DNA of 64,000 bases from UBA11574 sp963752565 (GTDB taxonomy: Bacteria; Desulfobacterota; Desulfobacteria; Desulfobacterales; UBA11574). Positions 41,987 through 50,726 of the stretch are shown in pieces (positions within the stretch are counted from its first letter, which is position 1; each line of letters opens with the position of its first letter). Made by a program: the position numbers and the translations under genes. The notes beneath the pieces were generated by a model. It saw nothing but the letters and a program-made list of their open reading frames with translations, ran no database searches and was not told the DNA's origin. The DNA is taken from contig CAVVZC010000019.1 of assembly GCA_963752565.1 (NCBI GenBank), forward strand, positions 1 to 64,000, in the 5' to 3' direction.

Positions 41987-43720
41987 ATGAGACCATATTT
42001 TGACAAAATGGATGAATTTGGCCACACATTGAAAAAAGGCCGAATAAAAAGCACGGAAGAAAACCTCAACAGCATCCAGAAAATCGAAAAAGACGTTGCT
42101 GTTGAAGTGAATCGGGTTAAACTGGCCGGATTCTCTGAAGAAAAGATTAATGCCAGGGGACAAATGACGGTGTGGCAGCGTCTTGAATACCTCGTCGATC
42201 CTGAGACCTGGTGTCCGTTGCATACCCTGTACAATCCAATGAACAATGAAGAAGGGACGACAAACGTCATTGACGGCATCGGTAAGATTTCAGGCAAATG
42301 GGCCGTGATTATCGGATTTGACAATAAGGTGATGGCCGGAGCGTGGCTGCCGGGGCAGTCTGAAAATATTCTAAGGGTGACCGACCTGTCCAAACGCCTG
42401 AATATTCCTTTGATCTGGCTGATTAATTGCAGTGGCGCCAAATTGACCGAACAGGAAAAATTCTATGCCAATCGTCGTGGGGCCGGGACCCCTTTTTTCA
42501 GGCATGCCGAGCTTGAACAGTTGGGGATACCGGTGCTTGCCGGCATCTATGGTACCAATCCGGCCGGCGGCGGGTACCAGAGCATCAGCCCCACCATACT
42601 CTTTGCGCACAAAGACTGTAATATTGCCGTGGGTGGTGTCGGCATCGTTAGCGGCATGGCGCCCAAAGGAGAATTTAATTTAGAAGCCGCAGAAGAAATC
42701 ATCGAAAAAGCAAAACAGTTTCAGGCCAAACCACCGGGGTCGGTAAACATCCACTATGATGAAACCGGCTTTTTTAGATATGTGTTTGAAGATGAAACCG
42801 GTGTGTTGGACGGGCTAAAAGATTATATGAAAGATATGCCGGCATACCCTCCCAAATTTTTTCGGGTTACTGAACCGAAAGAACCTCGATTTCCAATAGA
42901 TGATCTTTACCGCTTGATTCCCTTAAACCCCAAAAGAGTATACGATTTTGACGAGGTATTGGCCCGGCTGGTGGATTCAAGCGAGCATATGCCATTCCGT
43001 CCCGATTACGGCCCGGAAGTGTATGCGGGATTATGCAAAATCGACGGATTTCTGGTGGCCTGCATTGGAAATAGACAACAATATCTTGGCAGGCACTATC
43101 CGGAGTATGCCGGCTACCCCGGCATGGGTGGGAAGCTCTACCGCCAGGGGCTGATAAAAATGAACGAATTCGTGACCCTTTGCGGCAGAGACCGTATCCC
43201 GATCATTTGGCTTCAGGACAGTTCAGGACTGGATGTGGGGGATGCGGCTGAAAAAGCGGAACTTTTGGGTCTGGCCCAGGGGTTGGTCTACTCGATTCAG
43301 CAGACAGACGTTCCCATGATGCTTCTGCTCCTCAGAAAAGGAACGGCATCAGCCCACTATCTCATGGGCGGACCCACCGCCAACCGGCACAATGCCTTTA
43401 CCCTGGGTACCGCAGCCAGTGAAATATATGTCATGCACGGGGAGACCGCTGCGGTGGCAACCTATTCCCGAAGGCTGGTCAAAGAAAAAGATGCAGGTAG
43501 GCCTTTGGAACCGGTCATCGAAAAGATGAACAAACTGGCCAAGGAGTATCACGAAAAATCAAGGCCCTTGTTCTGTGCAAAAAACGGTCTGGTGGATGAA
43601 ATTGTGCCATTGTGTGATTTGAGAAAATACATAGTGGGTTTTACCGGAGCGGCCTATCAAAATCCAAAATCCATCTGTCCCCAGCATCATATGATCTTGC
43701 CTAGAATTATCAAAGGATAA
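41987..43720 (+). CDS. gcdA: Glutaconyl-CoA decarboxylase alpha-type carboxyltransferase
   Basis: The 577-residue protein contains two crotonase-fold carboxyltransferase lobes: GGGTPFFRHAEL-type RRGAGTPFFRHAELEQLGIP (about 160-180), the oxyanion region YGTNPAGGGYQSISPT (about 185-200), GGVGIVSGMAPKGEF, and in the second lobe GMGGKLYRQGLIKMNEFVTL, WLQDSSGLDVGDAAEKAELL and LRKGTASAHYLMGG. I recall the same landmarks in order in Acidaminococcus GcdA (587 aa), including ICPQHHMILPR at the end. GcdA transfers CO2 from glutaconyl-CoA to biotin, giving crotonyl-CoA; the beta subunit would pump Na+. GcdB/OadB is not next to it, so it must be encoded elsewhere, or the enzyme is another acyl-CoA carboxylase. 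Confidence 0.88.
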   Translation: MRPYFDKMDEFGHTLKKGRIKSTEENLNSIQKIEKDVAVEVNRVKLAGFSEEKINARGQMTVWQRLEYLVDPETWCPLHTLYNPMNNEEGTTNVIDGIGKISGKWAVIIGFDNKVMAGAWLPGQSENILRVTDLSKRLNIPLIWLINCSGAKLTEQEKFYANRRGAGTPFFRHAELEQLGIPVLAGIYGTNPAGGGYQSISPTILFAHKDCNIAVGGVGIVSGMAPKGEFNLEAAEEIIEKAKQFQAKPPGSVNIHYDETGFFRYVFEDETGVLDGLKDYMKDMPAYPPKFFRVTEPKEPRFPIDDLYRLIPLNPKRVYDFDEVLARLVDSSEHMPFRPDYGPEVYAGLCKIDGFLVACIGNRQQYLGRHYPEYAGYPGMGGKLYRQGLIKMNEFVTLCGRDRIPIIWLQDSSGLDVGDAAEKAELLGLAQGLVYSIQQTDVPMMLLLLRKGTASAHYLMGGPTANRHNAFTLGTAASEIYVMHGETAAVATYSRRLVKEKDAGRPLEPVIEKMNKLAKEYHEKSRPLFCAKNGLVDEIVPLCDLRKYIVGFTGAAYQNPKSICPQHHMILPRIIKG

Positions 43721-43942
43721 GTGGATCCACTGAGTTTTGATTAATGCATGGATTGTGGCGTCCAGCGATTTTTAGGTGTTGGAGCATAACCTTGAAAAAT
43801 AGGGTGGGTGGTTCTGTGGAGATAGATGAGAGGGATCGTTGGCTTGCAGTATTTTAAACTTATTAGATATCCATATTTTCGAGCACTTCATTAATCTGTT
43901 CGGTGTCTAACTATCCTTTTTTATTTTATTATCTATTCTGGA

Positions 43943-44074
43943 TCAAATCCTAAGATGATGTTTAACCGTATACGTCATATCCTCATCAAGATCTATTGCG
44001 GATAACCATTCAAGATAATCGATTGGAATTTCATCAAACTTCATTCCCTTGTGTTTCCCATATTGTTCTTTCAA
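43943..44074 (-). CDS. Possible DUF3820-like small ORF or remnant
   Basis: The minus strand encodes a 43-residue stretch, QYGKHKGMKFDEIPIDYLEW followed by DLDEDMTYTVKHHL, like DUF3820 domains (GKYKGKPLxEIPxDYLxWL). The start is a TTG at 44074 with no clear ribosome-binding site, and the upstream frame is open without an ATG, so it may be a fragment. The rest of the 458-base gap 43721-44178 shows no coding frame. Confidence 0.35.
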   Translation of the reverse strand: MKEQYGKHKGMKFDEIPIDYLEWLSAIDLDEDMTYTVKHHLRI

Positions 44075-44178
44075 AGGCTTAATTCTATTTATTTCAAAAA
44101 TAATAAAGTTATATGTGATTTAGGCCGATATTAATATCGATCTAAATCATCGTTAATAATTATAATGTGGGCATTTAT

Positions 44179-46443
44179 ATGAAACAGAACGAAACAAAAA
44201 GTACAGAAAAATCAAAAGATAAAGAAAAAAATATTAATAGCCCAAAATTAAATAAAAAACTACTTTTAGATGTAGTGTACCAGCTGAATATTACCAGAAA
44301 AAACTTTTTGATTTATCCACCGGGTCACGTCCAGACAAATCAAAGCATAAAAAAATGCCATGCTTTACTTCACGATTTACTTGAATTGAGTCCGAAAATA
44401 ACCATCGGGGTGGCGAAAGATAAGATATTTGTTGGTAACACACTAATAGAAGATAAAAATCACATGATCAAAGACTTGGCGTTATCGGTTATAAATCACG
44501 AATTAGCTGGTATCACTTTTTACCGAAACATTTCTGCTGATGATCTTTCTTGTTTTTTTCAGCTGATGGCCAAAGACCCTGAAGAGATTAAAGGTCTTGG
44601 GGGATTTGACAAGGCCCTGGCAGACAACAGGATTAAGACCATAAAACTTCAGTTCATCGACTACAGCGCATTTCATCATACGGAAGAAATAGAGATACAT
44701 CGAACAAAAAACCGAAAATTTCAGGCAGAAGGCTCTGCCATCTGGACCCAATTTATCAGCGGCCTGCTTTCTGGTTCCCTAACGGTTTCTGATCAAGGAG
44801 TTCCTATAGAACAAACCAGGGGAATTAACCCTTCTCAACTTGCATTATTCCTAAATGAGAATAAAATTGACACCGAAATTGCCCTGGATACATATCGAAC
44901 CACTATAAGTAAACGCATACAGGATACTGGCGAATCCATCACTTCTCCATCAACATATACTAATGATTTCATCGAATTGGATCTATTACTGCAAGAATTA
45001 AACCCAAAACTAAAAAAACAATTTTTATCAGCGACCTACAATCAGCTGAATTCTGCAGGTGAGAATGAGACGACAAAAAATTTATTGACCGATTTTTCTG
45101 AGCAAGTCGTTTTGGATATGCTAAGACAGGCAAATGAAGACGGTGAAGAAATTTCTCCCTCATTAATGAATCTCGTTTACAAAATAACATCTGCCTATGA
45201 TGGAATAAGTCATCCTGAAGGTGAAATGAACTTCAATAAATCGACAAATCCTGTAAATCTGCCTTCTGAAACAGGACAGCTTCAAAACATTTTTACTCGC
45301 GAAAAATTTGAAGAATATGTAACAACCGATTATGAAAATACCTTAAATAATCTGTCCGGTGGCACAGATGACGAAATCGTTGACGCCAATAAGGCTTTAC
45401 CCATCGAAGATTTTCATAAAGAACTGGAGCCTTCTCATCTGGATTCGCAAATTGCCCATATTATATTAGCCTTTATGCACAACGATACCAAACCCGTGGA
45501 ATATGAAAATTACGCCGCTAAACTATACGATATCGCATATGATTTGTTAAGAGCGGGAGAATTTTCCACGTTATTGAAGATCTTTAAAGCACTGTTTAAA
45601 CACTATAAAGATAAAGCTGATCCAGAAATTCAATTCATTGCCAAAAACACATTAAAAAAATTTCGTGAAGATCAGTTTATCTCCATCGCGGTCGTTTCTT
45701 TCGAGAAATGGGCGAAACCTAATGACATCGCCGCCTATGAGTTTCTACTATCTCTTGGCTCGATAGTCGTTCCGGAAATGGTTGCGCTATATGGAAAAGG
45801 GGAGAGGCCGGAAATTCAAAGTTTAATAGTAAAGCTGTTGATTAGATTCCCGGAAGTAACATGTCTCGAAGCCAAAAGGCGGTTTCGTGATCCTCAACCA
45901 CCCTTTGTAATCAACATGCTAACCCTGGTTCGTAAGATAGGAACAGAAAAAGACGCTCCTATTGTGAAAAAGCTTTTGGAACATCATGATGTCGATGTTC
46001 GAATAACCGCAATGGAAACTCTAATTGAATTAGGAGATCCTGACGGGACAAATGTTATCAGGAATTTCCTCAAATCCATCTATACCAAAGAGAAATTAAA
46101 AGTTATTCAACTGATAGGTACTTATAAAATGGCCGAAATGGTACCGGATTTGATTTCTTGTATATCTCGGTGGACCTTATTTAAGTTCCAATATGAAAGA
46201 AATGAGCAGATTATCACCGCGCTGGGTAAAATTGGAAATCCAAGTGCAGTACCAGTGTTGGAAAAACTGGCAAAGTGCAGATGGACTATCTGGTCAAGAA
46301 GTTTAAAAAGTATGAAGCTTGCCTTATATCAATCGCTTCATGGGTATGAATTGTCCCAAATCACCTCTTTATTGAAAATTGGCCAGAGGTCCAAAGATAA
46401 TCGAATTCGTCAGATATGCCAAAACATTGGGAGTATAAATTAA
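44179..46443 (+). CDS. Large HEAT-repeat protein with an N-terminal module shared with the adjacent HD-GYP protein
   Basis: The 754-residue protein has no signal peptide or membrane segment. Residues about 20-140 form a module (NFLIYPPGHVQTNQSIKKCH; ITIGVAKDKIFVGNTLIE; LAGITFYRNISADDLSCFFQ) that reappears at the start of the next gene. A linker follows, then HEAT-like helical repeats (about 510-750: VPEMVALYGKGERPEIQSLI; APIVKKLLEHHDVDVRITAM; ALGKIGNPSAVPVLEKLA). HEAT arrays are protein-binding scaffolds. The ATG at 44179 is preferred to a GTG at 44167. It lies 21 bases before the HD-GYP gene, so the two likely act together, perhaps in cyclic-di-GMP signalling. Confidence 0.75.
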   Translation: MKQNETKSTEKSKDKEKNINSPKLNKKLLLDVVYQLNITRKNFLIYPPGHVQTNQSIKKCHALLHDLLELSPKITIGVAKDKIFVGNTLIEDKNHMIKDLALSVINHELAGITFYRNISADDLSCFFQLMAKDPEEIKGLGGFDKALADNRIKTIKLQFIDYSAFHHTEEIEIHRTKNRKFQAEGSAIWTQFISGLLSGSLTVSDQGVPIEQTRGINPSQLALFLNENKIDTEIALDTYRTTISKRIQDTGESITSPSTYTNDFIELDLLLQELNPKLKKQFLSATYNQLNSAGENETTKNLLTDFSEQVVLDMLRQANEDGEEISPSLMNLVYKITSAYDGISHPEGEMNFNKSTNPVNLPSETGQLQNIFTREKFEEYVTTDYENTLNNLSGGTDDEIVDANKALPIEDFHKELEPSHLDSQIAHIILAFMHNDTKPVEYENYAAKLYDIAYDLLRAGEFSTLLKIFKALFKHYKDKADPEIQFIAKNTLKKFREDQFISIAVVSFEKWAKPNDIAAYEFLLSLGSIVVPEMVALYGKGERPEIQSLIVKLLIRFPEVTCLEAKRRFRDPQPPFVINMLTLVRKIGTEKDAPIVKKLLEHHDVDVRITAMETLIELGDPDGTNVIRNFLKSIYTKEKLKVIQLIGTYKMAEMVPDLISCISRWTLFKFQYERNEQIITALGKIGNPSAVPVLEKLAKCRWTIWSRSLKSMKLALYQSLHGYELSQITSLLKIGQRSKDNRIRQICQNIGSIN

Positions 46444-46464
46444 CGTGTTCAATAGGAATGGGTC

Positions 46465-47616
46465 ATGATGTTAGATTTAAAGAACCATGAAAATATCGAG
46501 AAGGTCATCTCAAATATTATTGCTGCCGTAACAAACATACGCCTTTATTCGACCAAACATCCTCAGGCCAATCGCTGCCTTGAAGATGCATATGGCGAGC
46601 TTTCTAGATTCTTTCTCGAAAAACCGCTCACGACCATTATGTTGATTGATGATCAGATGATTGTCGATAACTTGCCTTTTAAGACCAATGGTTCCTGTGT
46701 GGACCAATTCGCTCGCATATTAAGAGAAAATGCTATTGAGCATATCACTTTCAAATCTGGAATATCCAAACAGGATTTCTATTTGTTCGTCAAACAACTC
46801 GCCAATCCTGAAGGTGAAGCGATAAAAAGCAATGAATATCTCAAACTCGGCAAGGTTGAATTACGCGTCGATGAAAAGGCCGCGGAACAAATAGACATCA
46901 ACTTATCAGACAATGAACAGGAACATCTATTAGCACTGAGTTCGGTTCGGGATGATAAACTCGGTGAAATTCGAATGATGTACAGCCAGATTTCGAAACG
47001 TGAAGCAATAGATATTCAAGCTGTAGATGAATTGATTAAGGCCTTTATTCGCGGTTTTTCCTATGGAATAAATCCAATTCATATGCTAGCCAAACTTAAG
47101 TCTGTTGATGAATATACTTTTACGCATGTTGTCAATGTGTGTATACTCACTATGAGTCAAGCGGAATCTTTAGGATTCAAAGGTGAGCAGCTCTATCAAA
47201 TTGGAATTTCCTCAGTTCTTCATGATTCGGGAAAGTTGTTTATTCCCGATGAAATCTTAAATAAACCAGGCCGGTTAACGGACAATGAACGATCGATTAT
47301 TGAGACACACACCGTAAAAGGGGCTCAGTATTTACTTGGATTGGAAAATATTCCAAAATTGGCAATCTTGGGATCACTTGAGCATCACATTAAGTACGAT
47401 GGTAAGGGTTATCCAAATATGTCAAAAAAATGGAGGCCCAATATCGTTAGTCAAATGATTTCCATCGCAGACGTATTTGATGCAATGCGCAGTCGACGAG
47501 TTTATAAGGAACCCAAACCGGTATCGTTAATTGTAAAAATTTTGACCGAAGAAAAAGGGACATCATTTAATCCTCTGCTGGTTGACAATTTTTTAAAGTT
47601 AATCAACAAAAAATAA
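46465..47616 (+). CDS. HD-GYP domain protein (cyclic-di-GMP phosphodiesterase family)
   Basis: The 383-residue protein joins the N-terminal module of the previous gene (about 10-120: NIRLYSTKHPQANRCLEDAY; TTIMLIDDQMIVDNLPF; IEHITFKSGISKQDFYLFVK) to an HD-GYP domain (about 195-380): YTFTHVVNVCIL, the metal motif VLHDSGKLFIPDEILNKPG, HHIKYDGKGYPN (the GYP motif) and IADVFDAMRSRRVYK. HD-GYP enzymes hydrolyse cyclic-di-GMP, and the HD and GYP residues are intact. The sensory N-terminus has no known ligand. Confidence 0.88.
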   Translation: MMLDLKNHENIEKVISNIIAAVTNIRLYSTKHPQANRCLEDAYGELSRFFLEKPLTTIMLIDDQMIVDNLPFKTNGSCVDQFARILRENAIEHITFKSGISKQDFYLFVKQLANPEGEAIKSNEYLKLGKVELRVDEKAAEQIDINLSDNEQEHLLALSSVRDDKLGEIRMMYSQISKREAIDIQAVDELIKAFIRGFSYGINPIHMLAKLKSVDEYTFTHVVNVCILTMSQAESLGFKGEQLYQIGISSVLHDSGKLFIPDEILNKPGRLTDNERSIIETHTVKGAQYLLGLENIPKLAILGSLEHHIKYDGKGYPNMSKKWRPNIVSQMISIADVFDAMRSRRVYKEPKPVSLIVKILTEEKGTSFNPLLVDNFLKLINKK

Positions 47617-48090
47617 ACCGATACTCGGGACTTGTGTTTTCTGTGTATTTTGAATCCGAAAGCGGCTTTAGAAGTTGTGATATCATACCCACCAAATTCT
47701 TCCTTGAATATTTGAGATTATATTTATTTTGGACAATTTTTTCTGTTCTTTAATTCTCAAGTTTACGATAACCTTTTTGGCAGGCTTGTAACTGTGATAG
47801 CTGCACTATATGTAGGCCCTTTGAAATCCATTGCCACCCAAGATACGAAACGATTACCTAAGCCGTAAAATAATCCCAATTTTTATGCTTATAAACGCAA
47901 ATCTAAACTTTTTCGGCCTTTCCATATTCCAGGATACGATACGTAAGTGAGCTTTTGAAATCCGAATTAATTTATGGCTATTTTTTTTATTAAAGATTAT
48001 CATGTTATCCATAACGCTATAAAATGTTATAAGCCGCCTTAATCCTGGGCGTTCCCAAATTTTGGTCGGATCCTATTTTAAGGAGAATAA
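47617..48090. other. AT-rich intergenic region, no feature seen
   Basis: The 474 bases between the HD-GYP gene and the AOR pseudogene are AT-rich with poly-T and poly-A runs. I found no open frame, tRNA or convincing hairpin. Confidence 0.5.
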
Positions 48091-50032
48091 ATGGCAGTTG
48101 ATATTTTTGGATGGTGTGGAAAGATTCTCAACGTCGATCTGTCAAATTCACGCGTCACTGAACGTGATACCATGGACTATGCAGAGCGTTTTCTTGGTGG
48201 GCGAGGAATTGCCACACGGATCTACTGGGAAGAAGTCGAACCTGATGCGGGTGCTTTTGATCCGGGAAATCACCTGATACTGATGAGTGGTCCTCTGGGA
48301 GCTACCGGTGCCCAGGGCGCCTCCCGGTTTGAGGTCGTGGGGAAGTCGCCCCATGTTGATGCCGGAAGGGTTCTGTTACGGGAATCTTGGAGGATTTTTC
48401 GGTCCCTATCTTAAAACGAGCCGGCTACGACGGTGTTGTCATCTCAGGACGGTCTGAAAAGCCGGTTTATCTCTGGATCCACGACGGGAAAGTCCAAATT
48501 TTAGATGCGTTCTTTGCTTTGGGGAAAGGGTGTTTATGCCGTTCGGGACATCTTAAAAGAAATCGCATGGTAAAAATGTGCGAATCGTAACCACCGGTGT
48601 GGCCGGTGAAAACATGTGTCGCAGTGCCAATCTGATGACAGATAACGAAGGGAGCGCTACCGGTGGGTTCGGTGCGGTGATGGGATCGAAAAATCTTAAG
48701 GCCATAGCGGTATTGGGTACGGGAAGTCCTTTGGTGGCAAAACCGGAGAAATTAAAAGAACTCAATCAATTGACCATCCATTTGAATAAGCGTGACCCGC
48801 TCCAGGTCCCTTTTCCCGAAGAACAAGTCCGTCGAACCGGTAAGTCGTCTTGTTATCAATGCGGGCTCGATTGTAAATATAGAAATTCTTTTCGGACAGC
48901 ATCCGGCAAGGATGTTGTCCGAAAATGTCAATCCATGTTTGTATATCTCCCATGGGTTTTCAGAAGACCGGGAGAATCAACGGAGACCGCTGTGGATGCC
49001 ACGGGAATCTGCAATGATCTGTCGATCTGCACAATGGAAATGTCCAATATCATCCAGTGGTTGGATAGCTGTTATCAAGTCAGGATACCTTACTGACAAA
49101 GAGACCGGTCTGGATATTTCAAAACTGGGCACCCATGAGTTTTTTGAAAACCTCGCCAATATGATCGCGCATCAGACAAGGATTTGGTGATATTTTGGCC
49201 GAAGGACTACTTCGGGCCGGCGAGAAGCTCGGCCATGAAGCCAAAGCCCATTTTGCAAATGAAGTATCCGGCGTCGGAGATGGTGCCACTTATTCTGCGC
49301 GCGAATATCTTATGAACGGTTTGTTGTACGCCCTGGAACCCAGACAGCCGATTGCCATGCTTCACGAAATAAGTTGGTTCACCGGTTTATGGGTCATGAA
49401 TCAGGCCGACCCGAATCTTCGCCGGTTACATCCGAGGTCTTTCGGGCTGCGGCCGACTAACATTCTGGGGAAGCGAGAAGGCGTGGGATCTGAATGACCC
49501 ATGAAGGAAAGGCCAGTGGCGGCAGCTAAAATCATCGATCGAACCTACGTGAAGGATAGCCTGCTGCTGTGTGATTCCGTTGGCCCATGATGGTTTCCTG
49601 GAATACGCCGGATCACGTTGGAGATCCAAGTTTGGAAAGTCGAATATTTTCCGCAGTGACTGGCATCGAAACAGATGAAACCGGGCTAAATCAATATGGC
49701 GAACGAATATTTAATCTACAACGAGGCGTTCTTTTACGGGAAGGACGGCGCCCCAAAGCGGATGATGTTCCGGAAGAATTCAATTTTGCTGATCCGGTTG
49801 AAACCGTGTTCATGAACCCTGATGTCATCGTCCCCGGGACAGGGCGAGGAAATCATCAGTCGAAAAGGTCAAACTTTGGATCGGGATGTATTTGAAGCCA
49901 TGCGAAAGGAATTTTATGAATTTCAGAGGCTGGGACGGTGAGTCAGGTTTACAAAAGGCTGAGACCCTTGAACACCTCGGGTTGTCCGACCTGGTGCAGG
50001 ATCTAAAACAGATCGACATGATCAAAAAATGA
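48091..50032 (+). pseudogene. Aldehyde:ferredoxin oxidoreductase, multiply frameshifted
   Basis: The segment can be followed in several frames. 48091-48390 gives FGWCGKILNVDLSNS, FLGGRGIATRIYWEEVEPDA and LMSGPLGATGAQGASRFEVVGKSP; 48387-48560 gives LKRAGYDGVVISGRSEKPVY; 48578-48960 gives GVAGENMCRSANLMTDNEGS, the cluster motif SCYQCGLDC and KCQSMFVYLPW; 49050-49490 gives SGYLTDKETGLDISKLGTHE and ILAEGLLRAGEKLGHEAKAH; the end reads HLGLSDLVQDLKQIDMIKK. AORs bind tungstopterin and a [4Fe-4S] cluster and oxidise aldehydes with ferredoxin. At least six frame changes and lost stretches mean no functional enzyme. AAGGAG precedes the start. Repeated frameshifts here could also indicate low-quality assembly in this region. 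Confidence 0.85.
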
Positions 50033-50125
50033 GAATTAGCCGGACCGGTTCCAACGAGCCTACCAACGTCCGCAAAAAAATTTAAGGATAAAGTCGGTAT
50101 CTGAGTGCTGATTTATAAATGACTT

Positions 50126-50659
50126 CTAATCTTCCTCAGGCAAGCGCACCACCAAAACCGGCTTTTTGGATCGCCGGATCACCCGCCGGGCGGTGCTGCC
50201 GATGAGGGCGTCTTCAAGAATTCCATGCCCCTGGGTCCCCATCACAATGATATCACAGGTCCTTTCTTCAGCCTGCGCCAGTATTTCGTCAACCGGATTT
50301 CCTCGTGTCACCAGAATCTCATCCGCAACAAAATCCTGGTCCGAATGGCTCGATTTGACATCCTCACAGAATTGATCCAGCACCTCTCTGATGGGCACAT
50401 ATTCTCTCTTTTTCCGGGTCAGGGTTTCTTTGGCTTCCTGAACCTGTTGTCTTTTGATTTCCTCCCAGCGTTCCGCACTGATATACCCGATGACACCCTT
50501 GTCGACCAACTCCGGGATCTCCTCAAGCACATGCAGCAAGGTTATGGTGGCCCCGTAAAGATTGGCAAGGCTCACGGCATATGCAAACGCCTGTCGTGCA
50601 TTCTCAGAAAGGTCGGTTGCATACAGTATTCTTTTTATGTCGACTTTTGGAAGTATCAT
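50126..50659 (-). CDS. Universal stress protein (UspA family)
   Basis: The 177-residue protein has a single Usp domain: RILYATDLSENARQAFAYAV (about 10-29), VMGTQGHGILEDALIGSTARRV (about 143-164, the ATP-binding G-x2-G-x9-GS pattern) and KKPVLVVRLP at the end. A ~40-residue helical insert lies in the middle. ATP-binding Usp proteins often regulate the TRAP transporter beside them (TeaD type). It is the last gene of the minus-strand TRAP unit, 68 bases downstream of the permease. Confidence 0.9.
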   Translation of the reverse strand: MILPKVDIKRILYATDLSENARQAFAYAVSLANLYGATITLLHVLEEIPELVDKGVIGYISAERWEEIKRQQVQEAKETLTRKKREYVPIREVLDQFCEDVKSSHSDQDFVADEILVTRGNPVDEILAQAEERTCDIIVMGTQGHGILEDALIGSTARRVIRRSKKPVLVVRLPEED

Positions 50660-50726
50660 TTTCCTGCCTCATGAAGAAATGGTAGCGGCATCGCCGCGTT
50701 TATATGAAATCACTTTACGATTTTAG

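Noticed and set aside
41705..42223. 172-codon minus-strand frame over the biotin carrier
   Set aside because: It is antisense to the clearly recognisable EAMKM carrier and GcdA start.
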